A stretch of DNA of 64,000 nucleotides from Candidatus Obscuribacterales bacterium (GCA_020050835.1 JAGVKB010000073.1:19955-83954); one strand, 5' to 3'. Shown: positions 52,862 to 62,633, counted from the stretch's first letter. Notes: a model not told the origin generated them from the letters alone. A program made the numbers and translations.

Positions 52862-54184
52862 ATGGCGATTGAATTCAAACTGCCTGATCTCGGAGAAGGC
52901 ATCCACGAAGCCGAGATACTGGGCGTCAAAGTAAAAGCGGGAGACACGGTTAAGGAAGATCAACCGATCTTCGAAGTTGAAACGGACAAGGCCGTCGTCG
53001 AGATACCATCGCCGGTGGCAGGGTCGGTCGAGAAAGTCCACGTCAAAGTCGGCGAGGTCGTGAAGGTCGGCACGGTGATGATCACGTTTGCCGCAGTGCC
53101 CGCGGCCGTTGGTGCAAAAGCATCAACTGAAGCCAGAGCAAGTGCATCGGTCCAAGAGCAAGCAGCGGCCAAGCAGCCAGCCGCACCAGTTAACACCGGC
53201 GGTAACGGCAAAGTTCCGGCCAGCAGATCCGGCCGGGTGGTGCCAGCCACACCGGCCACACGCCGGCTTGCACGCGAGCTGGGAGTCGACCTATCCCAGG
53301 TCAGCGGCTCCGGTCCAGCCGGCCGGGTGCTGAAAGAAGATGTGCGCGCTTTTGCCGAAGGCGTCCCGGGCGGACAGGTCAAGCCCACTGCCGCCCCCTA
53401 CCACGAACCGTCCGGCGAGCCGTTCATAGCCCAACCGCTAACGGCCCAACCCAGCGAACTGCCGGATTTTTCCAAGTACGGGCCGGTAGAGCGGGTGCCG
53501 CTGCGTTCGCTCAGACGCAAGATCGCCATTAACATGACTCAATCGTGGACTCACATTCCGCGTGTCAGCAGCTTCGACGAAGCGGATATTACGTTGCTGG
53601 AGTCGCTGCGCCAGAAGCACGAAACCAGCCTGCTCAAACATGGCGGCAAGTTGACCTTGACCGTGTTTGCTCTCAAGGCCGTGGTGCAAGCGCTCAAGCA
53701 GTTTCCGCAGTTCAATTCGAGCCTGGATGAATCCACCGGCGAGATAGTGCTCAAGCACTTTTACAATGTCGGTGTGGCGGTCGCAACAAACCGCGGATTG
53801 ATTGTGCCGGTGATCCGCAACGTCGACCAAAAAGGGATAGCCGAACTTGCAGCCGAGCTGACCGATCTCGCTCAAAAGACAAGGGACGGCAAGATCGAAT
53901 TAGACCGGCTGCAGGGCGGTACCTTCACGGTTACCAACCTCGGTCCGATTGGCGGAACCGGCATGGTGCCGATGGTAAATTATCCGGAAGCAGCCATCAT
54001 GGGTATGGCGAGATCCACTCAGCGCCCAGTAGTTCGTCAAAACAACAATATCGAGATTCGCTGGATATTGCCGCTGGCTATCTCATTCGATCACCGCATC
54101 GCTGATGGTGCCGAGGCCGCCATGTTCCTCAGACATGTCGCCGGCATGCTGGAAGATCCGCTGCAATTGCTCGTGGAGGGCTAG
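52862..54184 (+). CDS. pdhC: Dihydrolipoamide acetyltransferase (E2)
   Basis: The core of the pyruvate dehydrogenase complex, moving the acetyl group from lipoamide to CoA. The 440-residue protein has one N-terminal lipoyl domain (lipoyl lysine in ETDKAVVEIPSP), an Ala/Pro-rich linker, and a peripheral-subunit-binding domain at about 120-160 (PATRRLARELGVDLSQVSGSG). Another linker leads to the catalytic domain, ending with SFDHRIADGAEAAMFL (active-site His). GGGGAG lies 5 bases before the ATG. A single lipoyl domain is at the low end of the family range. Confidence 0.95.
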   Translation: MAIEFKLPDLGEGIHEAEILGVKVKAGDTVKEDQPIFEVETDKAVVEIPSPVAGSVEKVHVKVGEVVKVGTVMITFAAVPAAVGAKASTEARASASVQEQAAAKQPAAPVNTGGNGKVPASRSGRVVPATPATRRLARELGVDLSQVSGSGPAGRVLKEDVRAFAEGVPGGQVKPTAAPYHEPSGEPFIAQPLTAQPSELPDFSKYGPVERVPLRSLRRKIAINMTQSWTHIPRVSSFDEADITLLESLRQKHETSLLKHGGKLTLTVFALKAVVQALKQFPQFNSSLDESTGEIVLKHFYNVGVAVATNRGLIVPVIRNVDQKGIAELAAELTDLAQKTRDGKIELDRLQGGTFTVTNLGPIGGTGMVPMVNYPEAAIMGMARSTQRPVVRQNNNIEIRWILPLAISFDHRIADGAEAAMFLRHVAGMLEDPLQLLVEG

Positions 54185-54187
54185 ACA

Positions 54188-55642
54188 ATGGTCATAGGCG
54201 AAATGACGCAAGACGTCGATCTGGTTGTGGTCGGCGCCGGACCGGGCGGTTACCCGGCCGCATTAAGAGCAGCCGAGCTCGGCATCAAATGCGTAATCGT
54301 CGACAGCAAGCCGAAGCCAGGCGGAGTTTGTTTGCACGAAGGCTGCATTCCATCAAAGGCGCTCCTGCATGCAGCAGAAGCAATTGACAGCGCGGCAACA
54401 GCATCGACCTTCGGCGTCAAGTTCGGGCAGCCGGAGATCGACGTCAATCAACTTAGAGCCTGGAAACAAGGCGTTACCGATAAGCTCTCGCAAGGGATCG
54501 TCGGTATGTGCAAAAGCGCCGGAGTCGAAATCATTCAAGGCAAGGCCATCTTCGAAGACTCTCGCACTCTGCGCATTGAAGGCGGGGCGGAAGGAGCTCC
54601 AGCCCGCATCAAATTCAAGCACGCCATCCTTGCTACCGGCTCCCGACCGGTGACACTGAGAGACCTGTCACTTACCAGTAAGCGTTTGCTCGATTCAACC
54701 GGAGCGCTCGCGCTCGAGGATGTGCCGGCCAGCTTGCTGGTGGTCGGAGGCGGCTACATCGGGCTGGAGATGGGCACCGTCTACGCGGCCCTCGGCAGCC
54801 AAGTGACGGTCGTCGAGATGACCGACGGACTCTTGCCGGGAGTAGATCGCGATCTGGTTCGTCCGCTGGCCAATCATCTTCAGCAGCGGTTCAAATCAAT
54901 CCTTTTGAATACTAAAGTCACAGCTGTCAAAGAGACCAAGGACGGGCTGACAGTAACTTTTGAAGGCAAAGACGCGCCAGCTTCGGCAACTTTCGAGAAA
55001 GTTTTGGTGGCGGTCGGGCGCAGGCCGAACAGCGACGGCATCGGCTTGGAAAAAACCCAGGTGGAGATCGACAAATTCGGCTTCGCAGTAGTAGACGAAC
55101 AATGCCGCACGCGCGACAAACGCATTCTGGCGATTGGTGATGTCTCCGGCCAGCCGATGCTCGCGCACCGAGCAACCAGGCAGGGCATCGTCGCCGCCGA
55201 AGTGCTGGCCGGCTTACCTTCGGCGTTCGACAATCGGGCCATTCCGGCGGTCGTATTCACAGAGCCGGAAGTCGCCTGGTGCGGCTTGACCGACAATGAA
55301 GCGAAAGCACAAGCGATCACCGTCGGCTCAGCGAAGTTTCCCTGGTCCGCCTCCGGACGAGCACAGACTCTCGCCTCGGCAGCCGGACAAACCAAAGTGC
55401 TCTTCTGTCCGGAAACCCGGCAAGTGCTCGGGGTCGGCATCGTCGGTCCGCGCGCCGGCGAGTTGATCGCCGAGGCGGTGCTGGCGATCGAGATGGGCGC
55501 CACGCTCGAAGATCTGGTCGTAACCATTCATCCGCATCCAACGCTGTCTGAGACGATTATGGAGGCTGCCACTGCGGCATCAAGCCGCCTCGAACGCCAG
55601 CAGACCAGCAAGCTGCGCGAGGCCTCCAAAGCCGCTCCCTAA
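54188..55642 (+). CDS. lpdA: Dihydrolipoamide dehydrogenase (E3)
   Basis: Reoxidises dihydrolipoamide with NAD+. The 484-residue flavoprotein has the FAD-binding VVVGAGPGGYPAALRAAE and the redox disulfide C48/C53 in GGVCLHEGCIPSK. An NAD-binding VVGGGYIGLEMGTVYA follows, then ILAIGDVSG, and the C-terminal HPHPTLSETIMEAA with the catalytic His-Glu pair. GGAGGG lies 7 bases before the ATG. It begins only 3 bases after the pdhC stop. Confidence 0.96.
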   Translation: MVIGEMTQDVDLVVVGAGPGGYPAALRAAELGIKCVIVDSKPKPGGVCLHEGCIPSKALLHAAEAIDSAATASTFGVKFGQPEIDVNQLRAWKQGVTDKLSQGIVGMCKSAGVEIIQGKAIFEDSRTLRIEGGAEGAPARIKFKHAILATGSRPVTLRDLSLTSKRLLDSTGALALEDVPASLLVVGGGYIGLEMGTVYAALGSQVTVVEMTDGLLPGVDRDLVRPLANHLQQRFKSILLNTKVTAVKETKDGLTVTFEGKDAPASATFEKVLVAVGRRPNSDGIGLEKTQVEIDKFGFAVVDEQCRTRDKRILAIGDVSGQPMLAHRATRQGIVAAEVLAGLPSAFDNRAIPAVVFTEPEVAWCGLTDNEAKAQAITVGSAKFPWSASGRAQTLASAAGQTKVLFCPETRQVLGVGIVGPRAGELIAEAVLAIEMGATLEDLVVTIHPHPTLSETIMEAATAASSRLERQQTSKLREASKAAP

Positions 55643-55733
55643 TCTAATTCAAGCCACAAAAACTGCTGTTCGGTAATCCTTGCACTCGCAGGCATCTACA
55701 ATAAAAGAAGCGATCGCTTAGTTGGATGACAAT

Positions 55734-55767
55734 GGGGGCATAAACCTTTAGGGTATTACCCCCTTTT
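55734..55767 (+). terminator. Probable terminator of the pdh operon
   Basis: GGGGG (55734-55738) pairs with CCCCC (55759-55763), with partial pairing inside the 20-base interval, followed by TTTT. It sits between lpdA and the first coiled-coil gene. It could alternatively act as a leader element of the latter. Confidence 0.5.
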
Positions 55768-55789
55768 GGGAGCGGACTACGGAGCTGGT

Positions 55790-57205
55790 ATGGCCGAAAA
55801 GAATGATTCCCTCGCCGGGAATTTCGAAACAACTGCGCAGAGAATGCTGGACGCGCTTGAGAAGGCCAGCTCCGAGCTTTCCAAGACGGTTGATGCCTGC
55901 GTCGACCAGCTTGCCCAATTCAACAGCCGCCTGCAGAAATCCCTCGACGACCGGCTGCAACAGATAAAGGAGCAATTCCTCACCAATTCGGAAAGCGATC
56001 TCTCCGAGATTGAGAGCCGGAAAGAACAGCTGGTGGATGCTCTGGAAGAGTTCGAACGCTCGCAAATTGAGACGGTGGTTACAACCGCTCGAACAGTGCG
56101 TGAGTCACTTAACGCGCACGCGCAGCAGCTCGAACAGAAGATCTCCAGACTGGTCGAAGATCAATTGGCGGCGCTGCAAGGCACGCTGCAAGCACCGGAG
56201 CAGGAGATTCCAGAGATATCGCAGGGAGCGGCCACCAAATTTCGAACTATATCGGACACTGGCAAGGAGCGGATCGATCAGACCGAGGTAAAAAACGAGG
56301 ATGCCCTGGCAGCCAAGTCCCAGGACTTTGAGAGCAAGCTGCAAGAGCTCGTTTCACGCTGGAAAGGAGATCTTTATGCGCAAGTTGAAAAGCATATAGT
56401 CGACTTCAAAGCCAAAGTCGAAACGACGATCGCCGAGTTAACCGAGCTTTCGACCCAGAACATTTCCGACCTCAAAGAAAAGTTTGAAGACGGCAGCGCT
56501 TCAGTGGCCAAGGCCATTTCGTCCAATCGAAATGAAGCCGAATCGACCACCCAACAATGGCGAGACGAAGTACAAGAGATCTACGAATCATTTGCCGCTT
56601 CGCTCAAACGCCAGCAAAAAGATGCCGAAAGAACCAACAGCTCGCGTCTGGAATACAAGGCAAATGAAGCGAAAGGCGAGATCGGCGGCATATCGCGTGA
56701 TGCGCACGAAAAAATTCAGGCATCACATAAAGTGCTCAACAACTCACTTAATCGTCTCGAGCAAGATTATCGCCGGCGATTGGAATCAATCTTCTCTCGC
56801 CTCGAAGCTTCAATTTCGGAGACTTCCTGTCGTTCCGGTCGAACCTCTTCACTCGAGCAGCGCACAGCCGAAGAGCTTAAGGAGAAGCTGCGCAATAACT
56901 TGTCAGCCCAGGGAGCGGAGATACTGAGAGTTGTTCGCAAGATGACCGAGCAGCTCGAGACAGAATATGTCAGGGCGAGTCGCTCGCTGGACGACCGAGT
57001 GGACACCATCAAGTCCTCAGCCACTGAAAGCCTGGAGAAGCAAGTTCACGCAATGAAGTCCGAGCTGGACAAAATAACCAGAAGCTTCCAACACGAGTTG
57101 AGCGACCTTTCGACCCAAGCCGACGAATTAGAGGAAGCCGGAAAGGCGGCAGCCGTTTTTGTAATGGCCTACCGCAGCTCGCTGCTTTCACTGGACAGCG
57201 AATAG
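55790..57205 (+). CDS. Long coiled-coil protein 1 (471 aa)
   Basis: Almost wholly alpha-helical, rich in Glu, Lys, Gln, Ser and Ala, with heptad-like spacing over most of its length. There is no signal peptide, membrane helix or catalytic motif. The ATG at 55790 has GGAG 5 bases upstream; an in-frame TTG at 55766 is less likely. Low-complexity helical composition makes family assignment unsafe; matches to myosin- or SMC-like proteins would be compositional. First of three adjacent helical genes read in the same direction, 34 bases before the next. A filament-like or scaffold role is inference only. Confidence 0.75.
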   Translation: MAEKNDSLAGNFETTAQRMLDALEKASSELSKTVDACVDQLAQFNSRLQKSLDDRLQQIKEQFLTNSESDLSEIESRKEQLVDALEEFERSQIETVVTTARTVRESLNAHAQQLEQKISRLVEDQLAALQGTLQAPEQEIPEISQGAATKFRTISDTGKERIDQTEVKNEDALAAKSQDFESKLQELVSRWKGDLYAQVEKHIVDFKAKVETTIAELTELSTQNISDLKEKFEDGSASVAKAISSNRNEAESTTQQWRDEVQEIYESFAASLKRQQKDAERTNSSRLEYKANEAKGEIGGISRDAHEKIQASHKVLNNSLNRLEQDYRRRLESIFSRLEASISETSCRSGRTSSLEQRTAEELKEKLRNNLSAQGAEILRVVRKMTEQLETEYVRASRSLDDRVDTIKSSATESLEKQVHAMKSELDKITRSFQHELSDLSTQADELEEAGKAAAVFVMAYRSSLLSLDSE

Positions 57206-57239
57206 TACTACAGGCAATGGCATCAGGTGGACCGAACAG

Positions 57240-58673
57240 ATGAGCGTAGCGGGAAAAAAACTTCAAGACATCTACGACGCCGGAGCAAAACAACTGGCGG
57301 AGATGGACCGCAATCAGCGCTCTGTCATGGACAAAAGCGTCGATGGTAGTACGGATTCCAGCAAGTCTCTCGGTGATGAATCGACCAGTCAGCTTCAGCA
57401 ACGCTCGCAAGAATGTGAGTCGGACGTTCAGGCCACGCTGACTAAAACGATGCAGCAGATTCAGCAAGTGATCGCAGCCGAATCGCTCGAGACCGAGAAC
57501 CGCCTGGCAGTTTTGAAGGACAATATCTCCGCCTTGTCTAAGAAGCTCAACGACTCCATCTTCGAGCTTACGCAACAGCACGAAGCAAGACTGAATGTTG
57601 TTTCGGAGGATGTCGCCAACCTATGCGAGCGCGAGTTTGACAATGCCGCCGCCGAAGTCCACATTCAAGATTATTCGTCGGCCAAGACGCTCAAAGTGCA
57701 AAACACCTTCATTCTCAATACATTCCAGCAGAAGCTCGACCATGGACTGCTGGAGACGCGCGGTGAAGAGAAGCAGATTACGGTCAGAATTTCCAAGTCG
57801 TTCCTGCAAAGCGTAAATACGATCGACACGCATACGTCTGCCTGGACCGAAAGGCTATCACAGGCTTTCGACAGCCACAGCCAGGCGCTGGAGGAACAAT
57901 TCACCAGCGGCGATACCGAACTGGAGAGCCGCATCGCAGAACTAGTAAAAGATGTCGACAAGCAAGCCGAAGAGCTCCAGCAAAAGATTCACGAACACTT
58001 CGAACACACCTCCTTCGAGCTTAAGGACAAGAGCGATGGCAAGCTCGAAAGTTTGGTCGCCGAGTTAAAATCCGCCCAGAAGTCCGCAGCCGACGATCTG
58101 GCAAAACTCTTGAAAGAGTTGAACGGCGAGCTGGAGTCCGCTTGCGAAGTGTCTTATCAACGCTTGAGGCAGACTTCAATCGACTTGAAAGGCAAAGTCA
58201 ACGCCGCCATTGATTCCGTCGAGGACGAATGCGGCAAGCGCCGTGAGACCAGCCTGGGACTGAAGCGAGACCTGGAGGAAAGGGCACGCGTATTAATCGA
58301 TGGTATCAAGCAGGAGCTCTCCGAGTTGCACTCGTCTTTCGAGCAACGGTTGAAGAAACTAATCGCCAAATCAGGCCAAGACTTGAACAATATCTGCTCG
58401 GAAGCCGAAGCGGCAATCGCCACCGCTCAATCGGATTGCGAAGGGCAGTTCAAAACGCTTTCCGACAAAGCGAAAGAGCAGATTCAGACAAAACTTTCAG
58501 AGTTGCTGCTGCGCATTAAGAAGCAGCAAGATCTCGCGCTCGAGGAAGTGATAAAAGTGGCTTCCGGCAACACTCCCGACCTTGATACACACAATCCAGC
58601 ACCGAAGAAATCAAAGAAGAAGAAAAATTCGGCAGCATCTGATCGAAGCAACAATGCGGGCGGTGACCGATGA
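57240..58673 (+). CDS. Long coiled-coil protein 2 (477 aa)
   Basis: Also nearly all helix, with strong charged heptads. It ends in a basic tail (PKKSKKKKNSA) that might bind nucleic acid or acidic surfaces. A short segment VANLCEREFDNAAAEV resembles LDGLCERAFDKVKSNK in the third protein of the block, suggesting the helical regions share ancestry rather than only composition. No membrane or export signal. Its stop overlaps the start of the third gene by 4 bases (ATGA), indicating translational coupling. Confidence 0.75.
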   Translation: MSVAGKKLQDIYDAGAKQLAEMDRNQRSVMDKSVDGSTDSSKSLGDESTSQLQQRSQECESDVQATLTKTMQQIQQVIAAESLETENRLAVLKDNISALSKKLNDSIFELTQQHEARLNVVSEDVANLCEREFDNAAAEVHIQDYSSAKTLKVQNTFILNTFQQKLDHGLLETRGEEKQITVRISKSFLQSVNTIDTHTSAWTERLSQAFDSHSQALEEQFTSGDTELESRIAELVKDVDKQAEELQQKIHEHFEHTSFELKDKSDGKLESLVAELKSAQKSAADDLAKLLKELNGELESACEVSYQRLRQTSIDLKGKVNAAIDSVEDECGKRRETSLGLKRDLEERARVLIDGIKQELSELHSSFEQRLKKLIAKSGQDLNNICSEAEAAIATAQSDCEGQFKTLSDKAKEQIQTKLSELLLRIKKQQDLALEEVIKVASGNTPDLDTHNPAPKKSKKKKNSAASDRSNNAGGDR

Positions 58674-61600
58674 GCTCTTTGCTTTCCCATCACAACCTTC
58701 CACGCCAGACGATCGCCGCGTTTCTCCGCGGTTACCTGCACACCGTGCCGGTTGCTCCGGCCGATTGGGCCGCAGCCGAGAGCCTGGGGCTGGAAGTGGG
58801 CGCAGTAGTCGTCTGCCTGGAGCCGGTGGTGCCGCTGACAGCCTCGGCAGATCGCAGCGAAGCCGCCGAGTCCTTCAAAGTATCGGAAGCAGGCGTGGTG
58901 ATCGGCAAAGACAACGAGCGGGCGATCGTAATCAGAATAACGGCCGAAACTTACGAACTGATCTTTCTGGAGACGCTCATGCTGAGCAAGTCCCAAGACG
59001 CCAAGTTAATCGACAGAGATTTTTCGTACCTGCTCCTTGAACCAGCTGTACCGCTCTCAGACCAGCAGGTTCAGGAGATCCAGCAGCTCGGTCACGGCTT
59101 CGCGCGGGGCGGCTCACGCCGCGAGCGAAATCCGGAAAGCGGCAGACTCAACGATCCCGCCATTACTCTTTTGACTGCACTTGGGCTCAAGCTGGAGACG
59201 CTGGCAAGCAAACAAGTGCTGGATCTCGGACTGTTCTGCCAGCTCGTGTTTGAAGCTGGCGAGCCGCCGGCCGACTGCCCGATGCAAGACGTGCGCGCCA
59301 AGTTTCGGCCGGTACCGGCCTCAGGCAATGCAGCCGGCAGTCACAGCGTCGAACCGCTGAGCTCTGACAGCGAAGCGCCGCTGAACTCATTCGAGCCAGA
59401 CCGCACTCCAGATACACCGGTTGACGATTTCGCTCAAGAGATAGACAACGACCAGTGGTTGTCCGGAGCGTCAGCAAGCTTTCGAGAATCGACCTCTCAG
59501 CCATCCTTCAAAGGACTGGGGCAGCTCGTGCCGGGAGCGAATTCGGATGCCCAGAAGGTGCGCCGCGAGAAATTGAAGGACGACTTGCAGACACTGCTCG
59601 GTCTGGGAGGCATCTTCGGCGATCCCGCCAAGGCAGATCAAAGCGATGAAAGCCCATTACCGGCACCTTCCCCCAGCTCCAAACCGCCAGCGATTGACTG
59701 GTCGTTGCCCGAGACAGACGAGACTGTCGAGCCGACTCAACAAGCCTCCGATTTTATGCCCGAGCCTGAACTGCCTGGCTCCGGACCCGATCTCTCCTTC
59801 CTGGAGCCGGAGCAACCCGCTTACTCGGACGAGCCGCGTTTTTCCGACAGCATGCTCAAGTTCAGCTTGCCCGAGATGCCGCCACCACCACCAAGGAGAG
59901 CAACCGCCGAGGTCTCGGCGCCACAGCCAGACCACTCGGGCAAACCGCTTTTGACTCCGCCACCGCCTGCAACCGCTGACACCGGCGAAATTGCCGGGCC
60001 GGCAGTAGACGAATCACAGACGGCGCTGGCGCCACCACCACCACTACCACCCAAAATCAAATCGCCGAGCCAGACTGCACCATCGACCGCCGAAGCTAAC
60101 AGCGGCCCTCAGCCGAAACGCCCGACGCTGGAGATTAAGGCGCCTCCACCTTTGAACCGTCCGGCCGCCTCGCCCGCCGGACCGACACCGCGCCCGGAGG
60201 CAGCAGCGCCAACGGAGGCTCCAGCGTCAGCCCAGCCAAAGCCGGACCTTTCAGAGGCTCCGCCTGCTCAAGCCGAAAGACCGAAACTCGAGCTCGATGA
60301 AGAGGACGAAGACGACTATGACGAAGACGACGAAGAGGACGAAGACGAGGAAGACGAAGTAACGCCGGCGGCGCGAGTTAGAACGACGCTGCAAGAGGCG
60401 CCGGCTCCAGGCGAGTCAGCCCGCTCGGCAAGAGAGAGCCGGCTAACGAAGAGCCAGCCGGGCGTAGGGGCCGGAATGGAGTCGCTCGTCTCCCGGCTCG
60501 AGCAGCAAGTTACGAAAGCTACCAGCAATTTGACCGCACAAGTGGATCAAATCCACGGCGGACTCGAAGTGGAAGTGCGCAAACTTATAGAAAAGGCTGC
60601 CCGGGCCGAGCAGCAATCAGAATCAACGGTCAAGAGCGCGTTGCAGGTAATAATCAAAGAGCTAGAAGAGCTGGCTGAAGACTCTCGGCTGAAAGTATCC
60701 GACGCTGCCGCAAACGGACGCTATGCGATCAAACAGCTGCTTGAGACGGGACAAAAGACTCTGGACGAGACTCAGAAGGAATCACTTAACTCTCTGCTGG
60801 CATCGCTTACGGACTTCAAGGGTTCTTCCGATACACTGGCGAGCACTATCCGGCAGAGATTGGAAGGTACCGTCAGCAGCAAGACCTCCGAATTGAGCGG
60901 TCTGGTCGACTCGATCTGCGACGAATTGGACCGCACTAATCAAGATTTTAACGACAGGTTGAAATCGAGATTCGAGCGCTTGAGCGACAGACTCGCTTAC
61001 GAAGGCGACAGCACCGGTCAGGCGCTGGAAAGGCATGTCAATTCGTTGCGAGAAGATCTCGATGGTCTTTGCGAGAGAGCGTTTGACAAAGTCAAATCGA
61101 ACAAGAACGAGCACGAAATTGGTCTCAGGCAATTCGTTACGATGTACGAATTGAAGCTCTCCCAGACGATGAACCGCCTGGGCAGCACGGTGCTCATCCC
61201 CAAGCTCAGAGAGTATCGCGAAAGCCTGCGCAGCGTCCGAGCCGAGCTGGAAAAACAGATAGCGAGCGAGTCATCAGAGCAAGGTCGGCAACATCTGGTC
61301 AATCTGGATCGGGCAATGGTGGAGCTTCGCCAGCAGCTTCACCAGCTCTTGAACGAAGCGCTCTTGAAGCTGGAGGGGCTGGGTACCGAGCAGAAGGACA
61401 GGATGTCCAAAACCTTCAAGGATACCAGCGACAATGTAGAGACAGCCCTCGAGCGTGTGCAATCCATCTTTACCGATGCTGAAGCGGAGATAGCCGGCAA
61501 CGATGGCACAAGCCGCAAGTTGGTGGAAGCATCTGGCGCCGGCACCAATCCCCAGGTGGCCGCCGACAAGGATGCCGCCGTCAAAAACGCTCAACAGCTC

Positions 61601-61819
61601 AAGGAAGAAGCGCTCAACGAGCTTCATTGCCTGTTCGATCAACAATGCGAAAAGCTGGAGCAGAGCAGTCAGAACGCCCAGACAAAGTTGAGCAAGTCCA
61701 AGGAGAGATACGCTCGCACCGTCTCCGAAGCAGCAGAGGAGGCGGTCAACTTAATCCGGAAGGCGATCCAAGATGCTTCGCAGGCGATCAAGTCGACTCA
61801 AGAGAAGTACCTGGAATAA
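58670..61819 (+). CDS. Head-linker-coiled-coil protein 3 (1049 aa)
   Basis: Three regions are visible. Residues 1 to about 205 form a globular-looking head with mixed strands and helices (LGLEVGAVVVCLEPVVPL, ETYELIFLETLMLSKSQDA) and no known motif. About 205-600 is a disordered linker full of Pro, Ala and Ser, with several poly-Pro clusters (PPPPRR, PPPPLPPK). It contains a very acidic Asp/Glu run at about 543-563 (nucleotides 60297-60357). From about 605 to the end runs a long coiled coil including LCERAFD. No signal peptide. As the largest member of a coupled three-gene set it may be the adaptor joining a helical assembly to another partner. Confidence 0.75.
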   Translation: MSSLLSHHNLPRQTIAAFLRGYLHTVPVAPADWAAAESLGLEVGAVVVCLEPVVPLTASADRSEAAESFKVSEAGVVIGKDNERAIVIRITAETYELIFLETLMLSKSQDAKLIDRDFSYLLLEPAVPLSDQQVQEIQQLGHGFARGGSRRERNPESGRLNDPAITLLTALGLKLETLASKQVLDLGLFCQLVFEAGEPPADCPMQDVRAKFRPVPASGNAAGSHSVEPLSSDSEAPLNSFEPDRTPDTPVDDFAQEIDNDQWLSGASASFRESTSQPSFKGLGQLVPGANSDAQKVRREKLKDDLQTLLGLGGIFGDPAKADQSDESPLPAPSPSSKPPAIDWSLPETDETVEPTQQASDFMPEPELPGSGPDLSFLEPEQPAYSDEPRFSDSMLKFSLPEMPPPPPRRATAEVSAPQPDHSGKPLLTPPPPATADTGEIAGPAVDESQTALAPPPPLPPKIKSPSQTAPSTAEANSGPQPKRPTLEIKAPPPLNRPAASPAGPTPRPEAAAPTEAPASAQPKPDLSEAPPAQAERPKLELDEEDEDDYDEDDEEDEDEEDEVTPAARVRTTLQEAPAPGESARSARESRLTKSQPGVGAGMESLVSRLEQQVTKATSNLTAQVDQIHGGLEVEVRKLIEKAARAEQQSESTVKSALQVIIKELEELAEDSRLKVSDAAANGRYAIKQLLETGQKTLDETQKESLNSLLASLTDFKGSSDTLASTIRQRLEGTVSSKTSELSGLVDSICDELDRTNQDFNDRLKSRFERLSDRLAYEGDSTGQALERHVNSLREDLDGLCERAFDKVKSNKNEHEIGLRQFVTMYELKLSQTMNRLGSTVLIPKLREYRESLRSVRAELEKQIASESSEQGRQHLVNLDRAMVELRQQLHQLLNEALLKLEGLGTEQKDRMSKTFKDTSDNVETALERVQSIFTDAEAEIAGNDGTSRKLVEASGAGTNPQVAADKDAAVKNAQQLKEEALNELHCLFDQQCEKLEQSSQNAQTKLSKSKERYARTVSEAAEEAVNLIRKAIQDASQAIKSTQEKYLE

Positions 61820-61845
61820 TCAAGTTCGGCAGCCAGACAAACCGC

Positions 61846-62406
61846 TCAATTGCCGGGAGCGATTCTCTTCTTAAGCGCGCTGTTGATGTCCTGCACACTG
61901 GCACCGAGATTGGCATTGAAATCGACGCGCGGCAAAGCCTCAGTCTGCGGTCTGAGCTCACGAACATTTAAGTTGATCGACCTTTCAAACACAGTTTTAT
62001 CATCGATACCATTGAGCCCCAAAAGAAGCGCTTTCAGATTCCCTTCGAAAAGCGATTGCTCCATGACGTTGACCATTATTCGTTCCAGAATGTTTAACTC
62101 TTGCCCGAGCAAGCCGACGGTGCTATCTGCTACTCGCTTGGCTGCTTCAATCTCTTTCAGCTTGGCCTGACGCGCTTGCAATTCTCTGTCGGCGAGCGTC
62201 TCGGGATCGCCATAGCCGCTGGCGTCGCTAACGGCCGTCGCGCGAAAGCTCTGCTCGTTGGCGGTGACATCCCTTGAGCTCTCATTCATGCGGGAGAAAA
62301 GCGAGCAACGCAGCTTAGATATTTCGGAAAGGAATCGCTGCTTTATCTCTTCCCGAATTGCATTAATCTTCGCCTCAATATCGGCACGGTAGGGTTTCTC
62401 GGCCAT
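61846..62406 (-). CDS. Small helical protein (186 aa)
   Basis: An ATG at 62406 opens a mostly alpha-helical protein (MAEKPYRADIEAKINAIREEI). A helical hairpin-like centre follows (ADRELQARQAKLKEIEAAKR), then a C-terminal Asn/Leu-rich part (VDFNANLGASVQDINSALKK). No membrane or export signal; no known family. It is convergent with the third coiled-coil gene, 26 bases apart, and may belong to the same functional block, though this is only proximity. Confidence 0.65.
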   Translation of the reverse strand: MAEKPYRADIEAKINAIREEIKQRFLSEISKLRCSLFSRMNESSRDVTANEQSFRATAVSDASGYGDPETLADRELQARQAKLKEIEAAKRVADSTVGLLGQELNILERIMVNVMEQSLFEGNLKALLLGLNGIDDKTVFERSINLNVRELRPQTEALPRVDFNANLGASVQDINSALKKRIAPGN

Positions 62407-62633
62407 CGACTAGAACCTCGCGTTAATTCAATCGCTGTCCAGCCGCTCTCGAATATATACATAAGGAATAACTTTTGGACAAAGTCAGACAGATATGTTT
62501 CACAACCGACACAATTCGCGCCTGCTTCGCTCAAATAAAACCCAGGCAGTGCAACGGTTTCAAGCAAGCAATCCGGGCAATGACGCGGTTTTGGATCGCC
62601 TTGGCGAGGGAATAGTAAAGACAGGCAGCTCAA
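62343..62633 (-). CDS. Doubtful small zinc-ribbon-like frame
   Basis: A 96-codon frame whose N-terminal half has CPDC and, 19 residues later, CVGC, the spacing of a zinc ribbon. It begins at a TTG immediately after a stop, has no RBS, and overlaps the start of the 186-residue gene by 64 bases. The Cys pattern is the only support; it may be chance. Confidence 0.25.
   Translation of the reverse strand: MSCLSLLFPRQGDPKPRHCPDCLLETVALPGFYLSEAGANCVGCETYLSDFVQKLFLMYIFESGWTAIELTRGSSRWPRNPTVPILRRRLMQFGKR

Noticed and set aside
60297..60357. Microsatellite-like GAAGAC repeat as a mobile or phase-variable element
   Set aside because: It codes for an acidic Asp/Glu run in frame within the coiled-coil gene; unit copies are irregular and in-frame, so phase variation is not supported.
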